DNA of 32,664 nucleotides, taken from NCBI RefSeq assembly GCF_014650455.1, contig NZ_BMUZ01000028.1, positions 1-32,664 of the forward strand, written 5' to 3'. A program made the position numbers and the translations under genes. The stretch is from Streptomyces xanthochromogenes. Its GTDB lineage: Bacteria > Actinomycetota > Actinomycetes > Streptomycetales > Streptomycetaceae. Positions 1 through 7,000 of the stretch are shown in pieces (position 1 is the first letter of the stretch; each line of letters opens with the position of its first letter). The notes beneath the pieces were generated by a model that worked only from the letters and a program-made list of their open reading frames with translations, did no database searches and had not been told where the DNA came from.

Positions 1-63
1 AAGCCTTTCAGCGCCGATGGTACTGCAGGGGGGACCCTGTGGGAGAGTAGGACGCCGCCGAAC
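1..63 (+). rRNA. rrf: 5S ribosomal RNA, 3' part
   Basis: The window opens inside a 5S rRNA gene. The segment with GCGCCGATGGTACTGCAG, then GGGACCCTGTGGGAGAGTAGG and the closing CCGCCGAAC, is the conserved 3' half of actinobacterial 5S rRNA. The 5' half and the rest of the rrn operon lie left of the window. The exact 3' end is uncertain by one or two bases. Confidence 0.95.
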
Positions 64-71
64 AAAACTTC

Positions 72-114
72 AACGCTGGTCCCTGAACTTCGGTTCGGGG
101 GCCAGCGTTTTTTT
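72..114 (+). terminator. rRNA operon terminator
   Basis: A 17-bp stem (72-88 with 93-109, three G-U pairs) is capped by a TTCG tetraloop and followed by an 8-T run. This is a textbook intrinsic terminator nine bases after the 5S end. Confidence 0.93.
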
Positions 115-161
115 GTGCCCGCTCACCTGGCGTTCATGTGGCAAGAGGAAGATCCGCTGTC

Positions 162-839
162 ATGGGAATGACAGGAGCGCTCAAGTCTGCCGGTGTCGCG
201 ACCGGTGACGAGGTGATCGTGCCGGCCTACGGCACCGCCGAGTTGGCCCGGGCCGTTGTAGCCGTCGGGGCCGTTCCGGTGTTCGCCGACATCGATCCGT
301 CGACGTACTGCCTGGCCCCGGAAGCCGTCGGCCGGGCCGTCACGTCGCGGACCGCCGCTGTCGTACTCGTCCGCCGCTTCGGGTATCCCGCCGATGGTGA
401 GCGGTTCGCCGAACTGGCCGCCGGGCACGGGGTGTTGCTCATCGAGGCGGAGGACCACGAGGGACTCGGCGGGGATGCGGCCCAACGCCGCGAGCGCGCA
501 GGGTACTTGGACCGACGGCTCGTCGGAGTGGAGACGCCCGCCCCCGCCGAGGGGCACCGCTATCAAAGGTATGTCGTGCGGGTGCCCGGCAACGGCCGGC
601 CCGACCGGGACGCGTTCGCGCGGCTGTTGAGGCGGCGCGGAGTCGCGTGCGAGGTGCCCGTGCCCATTCCCGTACACCGGATGCGGGAGTTCAGGCGGGA
701 CGGGGCGAGCCTGGCCGCGACCGAGCGGGCCGCGGACGAGACGCTCGCGCTGCCTTCGCTCGACGGGCTTTCCCCGGCGGAATTGCGGCGGTTGGTCTCC
801 GTCTGCAACGCGCTGGGCGGGCTGCTGCAACCCGCCTAG
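162..839 (+). CDS. Short, degenerate DegT/DnrJ/EryC1-type aminotransferase homologue
   Basis: 225 aa from ATG 162, chosen because GAGGAAG (145-151) lies 10 nt upstream. A GTG at 138 in frame would add 8 residues that also look alignable, so the start is uncertain. The text GDEVIVPAYG, then VPVFADIDPSTYCL and TSRTAAVVLV, is the fold-type I sugar aminotransferase (DegT) signature. Family members are about 370 aa; here the first ~50 residues and the central stretch carrying the PLP-binding lysine are missing. The usual IEDxAxA motif, whose Asp contacts the PLP ring nitrogen, reads IEAEDHE. The C-terminal part (CEVPVPIPVH, later LALPSLDGLS) still resembles the family. By established family knowledge such a protein cannot be a normal PLP transaminase. 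I infer a pseudoenzyme or decaying gene. It sits alone between the rrn terminator and tRNA-Thr. Confidence 0.75.
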   Translation: MGMTGALKSAGVATGDEVIVPAYGTAELARAVVAVGAVPVFADIDPSTYCLAPEAVGRAVTSRTAAVVLVRRFGYPADGERFAELAAGHGVLLIEAEDHEGLGGDAAQRRERAGYLDRRLVGVETPAPAEGHRYQRYVVRVPGNGRPDRDAFARLLRRRGVACEVPVPIPVHRMREFRRDGASLAATERAADETLALPSLDGLSPAELRRLVSVCNALGGLLQPA

Positions 840-858
840 CGACCACCGCCGGGCGCGG

Positions 859-888
859 TTCGGAACACCGTCTGATTCGGGGTATGCT
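859..888 (+). promoter_or_regulatory. Possible tRNA-Thr promoter
   Basis: TTCGGA (859-864), an 18-bp spacer and TATGCT (883-888) form a plausible vegetative promoter about 40 bp before the tRNA. A GGGG/CCCC stem (around 904-915) lies in the would-be leader. The -35 match is weak. Confidence 0.35.
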
Positions 889-928
889 TTATCTCGTTGG
901 CGAGGGGGAAACCCCGAGACAACAACCG

Positions 929-1001
929 GCCCCTATAGCTCAGTCGGTAGAGCGTCTCCATGGTAAGGAGAAGGTCTGCGGTTCGATTCCGCATGGGGGC
1001 T
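929..1001 (+). tRNA. tRNA-Thr (anticodon GGT)
   Basis: All four arms are visible. The acceptor is GCCCCTA with TGGGGGC (one T-G pair). The D-stem is GCTC/GAGC. The anticodon stem is TCTCC/GGAGA with loop ATGGTAA, so U33 and anticodon GGT reading ACC. The T-arm is TGCGG-TTCGATT-CCGCA. The discriminator is T1001 and no CCA is encoded. Such tRNA genes can be integration sites, but no integrase or att duplication is seen here. Confidence 0.95.
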
Positions 1002-1010
1002 CAGAACATA

Positions 1011-1043
1011 CGAAAGGCCCCGCCCAATGGGCGGGGCCTTTCG
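1011..1043. terminator. Bidirectional terminator between tRNA-Thr and osaC
   Basis: A perfect 15-bp inverted repeat (1011-1025 with 1029-1043) has an AAT loop. The ends CGAAAGG/CCTTTCG give short T runs on both strands, so it can serve both the tRNA and the convergent osaC. Confidence 0.8.
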
Positions 1044-1066
1044 CGTTCCCGCGTGCCCTCTCGGGA

Positions 1067-3688
1067 CTATCGCTTGGCCTGCTCGGGGATGCGCATGGAC
1101 AGGATCGCCATGTCGTCGGAGGCGGGCTCGGCGGCGAAGCGCTCGACCGCGCGCAGGACCCGAGCCGCGACCGCGCCCGCCGTCAGCCCCGTACAGGTGG
1201 CCAGTACGTCGGTGAGGCCGTCGTCGCCCAGCATGCGGGTGCCCTCGCGGCGTTCGGTGATGCCGTCGGTCACGCACAGCAGGACGTCGCCCGGGTCGAG
1301 GGTGATCGTCTGCTCGTACAGCTCCAGGTCCTCCATCACGCCGAGCAGCGGCTGCGGGTCGGCGGCCGGCTCGACCGTGCCGTCCTGGCGCAGGCGCAGC
1401 GGGAGCGGATGGCCGGCGCAGACGATCTTCAGAATGGCGCTGCCGTCCTCCTGGGGCCACAACTCCCCGTAGAGCAGGGTGAGGAAGCGGCTGCGGGCGC
1501 CCTCGTCGAGGATCGCCGCGTTCAGGCGCTCCAGGACCGCGGGCCCGCCGAAGCCCTCGCGGGCCAGCAGGCGCAGGGCGTGCCGGGCCAGGCCGGTGAC
1601 GGCCGCGGCCTCCGGGCCCGTACCGCACACATCCCCGATGGCGAAGCCGTACGCGCCGTCGCGGATCGGGAAGAGGTCGTAGAAGTCGCCGCCCACCTCG
1701 TTGCCCTCGCCGGCCGCACGGTAGATCACCTCGACCTCGACGCCGGGGATCTGCGGCAGGCCCGGCGGCAGCAGGGAGCGCTGGAGGGAGCGGCTGATCG
1801 CCATGCGCTCGGAGTACAGGCGCGCGTTGTCGAGGGCCAGGGCGGCCCGGCGCGAGAGGTCCTCGGCGAGTTCGAGGATCTCCTGGCGGAAGTGGTCGTC
1901 CGACGGCTTGCCCAGGGTCAGCATGCCGATGACGCGGTTGCGCGCGACCAGCGGCAGGACCACCGTCTCGCCGCCGACCGCCGCCGCCGTCGACAACGTG
2001 GTGCCCAGGCCGCTGCCGGTGTGCGGGCTGCCCGAGCGGCCGAAGTCGCGCATCGAGACGCGGAGCGCGGCCTGGTGGGCGGCCTCGCCCGGCGCGGTCC
2101 AGACGCGGGCGCCGGGGGTGGGCACCGGCTCCGGCGGGTCGATCTTGGACAGGAGGGCCTTGAGACCGTCGATCCGCTCCTCGTCCTCGTGCAGGACATA
2201 GGAGAGGTACGGCTCCGAGGCCTGGTCGGCGATCGTGTAGACGGCACACCAGGTGGCCAGGGTGGGCACGGTCATCTGGGCCATCAGGGCCAGCGTCTGA
2301 TCGCGGTCCAGGGTCCCGGCCAGGAGGTCGGACGCCTCGACGAGGAAGCTCAGGGAGCCTCGGCGCAGGCGTTCCAGTTCGCCCAGGCGGGCCGATTCGA
2401 CGGCGAGCGCGATGCGGTCGGCGGCGAACTGGAGGCGCAGGGCCTCCTCGTTGGAGTAGCGGCCGGGGGATTCGGCGGCGACGCCGAGCGAACCGGTCAG
2501 GCGGCCCTCGACCTTGAGGGGGACGGTGACCACCGAACGCATGCCGGTGCTCTCCAGGAGCGGCACCGCGCCGGGCACCGCCGCGAGGTCCTCGTGGACG
2601 GCGGGCATCCGCGCCGAGCCGTAGCGGCCGGTGCCGGCTTCGACGGGCACGCGGGCGAAGCGCTGGCGGGCCGAGGGCAGGCCGGTGGTGGCCCGCACCT
2701 CCAGCTCGGTCTCGTCGTCGGTGGCGAGCAGCAGGAACGCGGAGTCGCCGTCCAGCATGTCGCGGGCGCGTTCCACGGTCCGCTGCAGCAGGCCGTCGAG
2801 GTCGTCGGGGGCGGGGGAGCCGATGAAGACCTCGAACGGGTCGACGTTGCGGTTCTCGCCCAACGTGCCCGGATCGGCGGCGGGTTGACGCACCGGGGTC
2901 TGCAACACGGCCCGCTCGTCGTCGCGTACGAGCAGACAGACGGTGGAGGGTTCGCCCTCGGTGTCGCGGACCCGCAGGTGCGAGGCGTACACCGGGACCA
3001 CGCGTCCGTCGGCCCCTCTTATCCCGTAGGTGCCTTCCCAGCGCGAGAGTTGGAGGGCCTCGACGATGCCGGTGGAGGTGCCGGGGGTGTGCGGCCAGGC
3101 CGCGAAGTCGGTGAGTGCCTTGCCGGTGACCTGCTCGGCGGGGTAGCCGAAGAGTTCCTCGGCGTCCTCGTTCCAGGCGCGCACCGCGCCCGCGCGGTCG
3201 ATCTGGACGACGGCGACCCGGACCCTGCCGTCGGTGACGGGCAGCAGCGCGGTCGGCAGGGCGGGCCCGGCCGAGCGGGTGCCCACGGGGCGGTTGGGCA
3301 GGTCGAGTTGGAACCAGACGGTCTTCCTGGTCGGCGTGTACTCGACGCCCCAGCGCGAGGCGAGGGCCGCGCACAGCAGCAGGCCGCGGCCGTTCTCGCG
3401 GTCGGGGCCCGCGATGTCGGCGGGGGAGCCGAGCAGCGGAACCTCACGTTCGGGATAGCGGTCGGCCACCTCGACGCGTACGCCGTCGTCCGAACGCAGG
3501 CACAGCACATCGGCCTTGGTGCCGGCGTGGACCACCGCGTTGGTGACGAGCTCACTGGTGAGGACCACGGCGTCGTCGACGACGTCGGCGTACCCCCAGC
3601 CCTGGAGGGTGTCGCGGACGAAGGCGCGGGCGGTCGCGACCGACCGCCCGACAGGGTCGAAGCTGGCTGCCGCCCGCGCGGTGATCAC
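1067..3688 (-). CDS. osaC: OsaC-type multidomain regulator: anti-sigma kinase, PAS, two GAF, PP2C phosphatase
   Basis: 873 aa. GTG at 3688 is preferred over an in-frame start at 3823 because GAGGAG (3693-3698) lies 4 nt upstream. Domains in order: an RsbW-like HATPase (about residues 3-130) with N-box E46/N50 in SELVTNAVVHAG and a late NGRG box; PAS (about 145-255); two GAF regions (about 270-430 and 445-620); and a SpoIIE/PP2C serine phosphatase (about 640-870) with metal motifs GGDFYD near 665, GDVCGTG near 688, VTDG near 804 and SDDMAIL near 857. No membrane segment is visible. Family knowledge: in S. coelicolor, OsaC modulates SigB activity after osmotic stress through its kinase domain. 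The gene is divergent from osaA across a 383-bp gap, which supports the osa assignment. Both kinase and phosphatase motifs look intact. Confidence 0.88.
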   Translation of the reverse strand: MITARAAASFDPVGRSVATARAFVRDTLQGWGYADVVDDAVVLTSELVTNAVVHAGTKADVLCLRSDDGVRVEVADRYPEREVPLLGSPADIAGPDRENGRGLLLCAALASRWGVEYTPTRKTVWFQLDLPNRPVGTRSAGPALPTALLPVTDGRVRVAVVQIDRAGAVRAWNEDAEELFGYPAEQVTGKALTDFAAWPHTPGTSTGIVEALQLSRWEGTYGIRGADGRVVPVYASHLRVRDTEGEPSTVCLLVRDDERAVLQTPVRQPAADPGTLGENRNVDPFEVFIGSPAPDDLDGLLQRTVERARDMLDGDSAFLLLATDDETELEVRATTGLPSARQRFARVPVEAGTGRYGSARMPAVHEDLAAVPGAVPLLESTGMRSVVTVPLKVEGRLTGSLGVAAESPGRYSNEEALRLQFAADRIALAVESARLGELERLRRGSLSFLVEASDLLAGTLDRDQTLALMAQMTVPTLATWCAVYTIADQASEPYLSYVLHEDEERIDGLKALLSKIDPPEPVPTPGARVWTAPGEAAHQAALRVSMRDFGRSGSPHTGSGLGTTLSTAAAVGGETVVLPLVARNRVIGMLTLGKPSDDHFRQEILELAEDLSRRAALALDNARLYSERMAISRSLQRSLLPPGLPQIPGVEVEVIYRAAGEGNEVGGDFYDLFPIRDGAYGFAIGDVCGTGPEAAAVTGLARHALRLLAREGFGGPAVLERLNAAILDEGARSRFLTLLYGELWPQEDGSAILKIVCAGHPLPLRLRQDGTVEPAADPQPLLGVMEDLELYEQTITLDPGDVLLCVTDGITERREGTRMLGDDGLTDVLATCTGLTAGAVAARVLRAVERFAAEPASDDMAILSMRIPEQAKR

Positions 3689-4071
3689 AGAACTCCTCGT
3701 ACGCGTCTCGACGCCCGGATCTCCTTGCCGGGGCTCCGGAACGTGCCCTCCGGGAATCAACAGTCCCACGTCGGCCCGCCCCCTCCGGTGTCCCGTGGTC
3801 GTCCTTTGTGCCGCCCGCCCCAAGCTTTACCGAGCAAAGGGGACGAACCACCCCTTGCCGGGCGGACCGGGGCGGTTGGACAGCCGGAGCCCAGGTTACT
3901 TACCTTCGCTGTCCCAGCGGATGCCGGTCACCGGTGTTTCCGCCCTCCGTGGGCGGGGACGGATATGCGAAGCTGCCGAACTGTTATGGCCTGGTTCGGC
4001 CATGGTGAAACACTGGGCATGCTTCCGGAGACAGCCCGGGCAGTGCGGTCAACCCTTGCGGGAGGGACACG
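3689..4071. other. Divergent osaC/osaA intergenic region
   Basis: 383 bp without a gene, expected to hold the promoters of osaC (minus) and osaA (plus). On the plus strand, GTTT (3936-3939), 15 bases, then GGGGAC (3955-3960) resembles the Streptomyces SigB pattern GNNT-N14-16-GGGTAC with one mismatch at the key T. This match is weak. I see no clear TTGACA/TAnnnT pair. The osaA ribosome site GGAGGG is at 4061-4066. Confidence 0.4.
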
Positions 4072-7000
4072 GTGGAGTCTGGCGCAGCAGCGCGGGGCGT
4101 AAGCACGCGCGCGAAAGACGATCAGTCCCGGACTCAACAGGCCCGGAGTCACAAGCAGCGGGGAGGCAACGGGACCACCGAGGTGGACACGGCGGCGCTG
4201 CAGCGACTGCTCGCCGCCCTCGCCTCGATGCGGGACGGAAACTTCCGCAAACGCCTGACGGTCTCGGGCGACGGGGTGATGACGGAGATCGCCGCCGTCT
4301 TCAACGAGGTCGCCGACCGCAACCTGCACCTGACCGGGGAGATCGCCCGGGTGCGCAGGATGGTGGGGCGCGAGGGCAAGCTCACCGAGCGCCTGGAGAA
4401 CGGCGCCTGCGAGGGCTCCTGGGCGGCCGCGATCGACGCGTCCAACGCGCTCGTCGACGACCTCGCCCGGCCCGTCTCCGAGGTCGGGCGGGTTCTCTCC
4501 GCGGTCGCCGACGGCGATCTGGAACAGCGCATGGATCTGCGCTCGCACGGCAGCGACGGCGCCGAGCGGCCGCTGCGCGGCGAGTTCCTGAAGGTCGGCC
4601 GGACCGTCAACAACCTCGTCGACCAGCTCTCCGCGTTCACCGACGAGGTGACCCGGGTCGCCCTCGAAGTCGGCACGGAGGGCAAGCTCGGCGGCCAGGC
4701 CCAGGTACGCGGAATGTCCGGTTCCTGGAAGGATCTGACGGATTCCGTCAACACGATGGCGTACCGGCTGACGGCCCAGGTACGTGATATTGCTCTCGTC
4801 ACCACGGCCGTCGCCAAGGGTGATCTCTCCCGCAAGGTCACCGTGCACGTGGCCGGCGAGATGCTCCAGCTGAAGAACACCGTGAACACGATGGTCGACC
4901 AGCTGTCCTCCTTCTCCTCGGAGGTGACCCGCGTCGCCCGCGAGGTCGGCACCGAGGGCGAGCTCGGCGGCCAGGCGCAGGTGCCGGGCGTCGCCGGGGT
5001 GTGGAAGGACCTCACCGACTCCGTCAACGTGATGGCGACCAACCTGACCGCACAGGTCCGCGGCATCGCGCAGGTCACCACGGCCGTCGCCAACGGCGAC
5101 CTGTCGCAGAAGGTCACCGTGAACGCCCGCGGCGAGGTCGCGCAGCTCGCGGAGACCATCAACCAGATGACCGAGACGCTGCGCACGTTCGCGGACGAGG
5201 TCACGCGCGTCGCCAACGAGGTCGGCGCGGAGGGCCTGCTCGGCGGGCAGGCGCAGGTGCCGGGGGCCGCGGGCACGTGGAAGGACCTGACGGACTCCGT
5301 CAACACCGTCTTCCGCAACCTGACGACGCAGGTGCGTGACATCGCGCAGGTGACGACGGCGGTCGCCAGCGGCGACATGAGCCAGAAGGTCACGGTCGAC
5401 GTGGCCGGCGAGATGCTGGAGCTGAAGAACACCGTCAACACGATGGTCGACCAGCTCCAGTCGTTCGGCTCCGAGGTGACCCGCGTCGCCCGCGAGGTCG
5501 GCATCGAGGGGCGCCTGGGCGGGCAGGCCGAGGTGCCGGGCGCGGCCGGCACGTGGAAGGACCTCACCGACTCCGTCAACACCGCCTTCCGCAACCTCAC
5601 CGGCCAGGTCCGCGACATCGCCCAGGTGACCACCGCGGTCGCCAACGGCGACCTGTCGCAGAAGGTCACCGTGGACGTCGCGGGCGAGATGCTGGAGCTG
5701 AAGAACACCGTCAACACGATGGTGGCGCAGCTGTCCTCGTTCGCCGACCAGGTCACGCGCATGGCACGGGACGTGGGCACCGAGGGCCGGCTCGGCGGGC
5801 AGGCACGCGTCGACGGCGTGTCCGGCACCTGGAAGGAACTCACCGACTCCGTCAACTTCATGGCCGGCAACCTGACGTCGCAGGTGCGTCAGATCGCCCA
5901 GGTGACCACGGCGGTCGCCCGGGGCGACCTCTCCCAGAAGATCGACGTGGACGCCCGCGGCGAGATGCTGGAACTGAAGAACACCATCAACACGATGGTC
6001 GACCAGCTCTCGGCCTTCGCCGAGCAGGTGACCCGCGTCGCCCGTGAGGTCGGCACCGACGGCCGCCTCGGCGGCCAGGCGCAGGTGCCCGGCGTCGCCG
6101 GTGTGTGGCGCGACCTGACGGACTCCGTGAACGGCATGGCCGGCAACCTCACGGCCCAGGTCCGCAACATCGCCCAGGTCGCCACGGCGGTCGCCCGGGG
6201 CGACCTCTCCCAGAAGATCGACGTGGACGCCCGCGGCGAGATCCTGGAGCTCAAGAACACGCTCAACACGATGGTCGACCAGCTCTCCAATTTCGCCGAG
6301 CAGGTCACCCGCGTCGCCCGCGAGGTCGGCACCGAAGGCATCCTGGGTGGCCAGGCCGAGGTCCAAGGCGTCTCCGGCACCTGGAAGGACCTCACCCAGT
6401 CCGTCAACTCCATGGCCAACAACCTGACTTCACAGGTGCGCAACATCGCCGAGGTGACCACCGCGGTCGCCGAGGGCGACCTCTCCAAGAAGATCACCGT
6501 CGACTCCAAGGGCGAGATCCTGGAACTGGTGACGACCGTCAACACGATGGTCGACCAGCTGTCCAACTTCGCCGACGAGGTCACCCGCGTCGCCCGCGAA
6601 GTGGGCACCGAAGGCATCCTCGGCGGCCAGGCCCGGGTGCGCGGCGTCACCGGCATCTGGAAGGACCTCAGCGAGAACGTCAACCTGATGGCCGCGAACC
6701 TGACGACCCAGGTCCGCAACATCTCCCGGGTCTCGGCCGCCGTCGCCAACGGCGACCTCACGAAGAAGGTGACGGTCGAGGCGCGCGGCGAGGTCGCCGA
6801 ACTCGCCGACACCGTCAACACGATGGTCACCACCCTGTCCTCGTTCGCCGAACAGGTCACCAAGGTCGCCCGCGAGGTGGGCACCGACGGCATCCTCGGC
6901 GGTCAGGCCCGCGTGCCCGGCGTCTCGGGCACCTGGAAGGACCTCACCGAGTCGGTGAACTCGATGGCCGACAACCTCACCGGCCAGGTCCGCCAGATCG

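Noticed and set aside
85..96. GAAC-TTCG-GTTC, a match to the core of an SOS (LexA) box
   Set aside because: It is the apex of the rRNA terminator hairpin: the TTCG tetraloop with its closing pairs. The symmetry is explained by the RNA stem.
929..1001. tRNA-Thr as an integration site for a mobile element
   Set aside because: No integrase, no duplicated tRNA 3' end and no foreign-looking DNA on either side.
647..4102. A 1151-codon plus-strand frame crossing tRNA-Thr and antisense to osaC
   Set aside because: It runs through a tRNA and a terminator and mirrors osaC codons.
3928..6366. An 812-codon minus-strand frame antisense to osaA with a regular repeat
   Set aside because: The repeat is the mirror of the HAMP array on the other strand; no ribosome site or domain.
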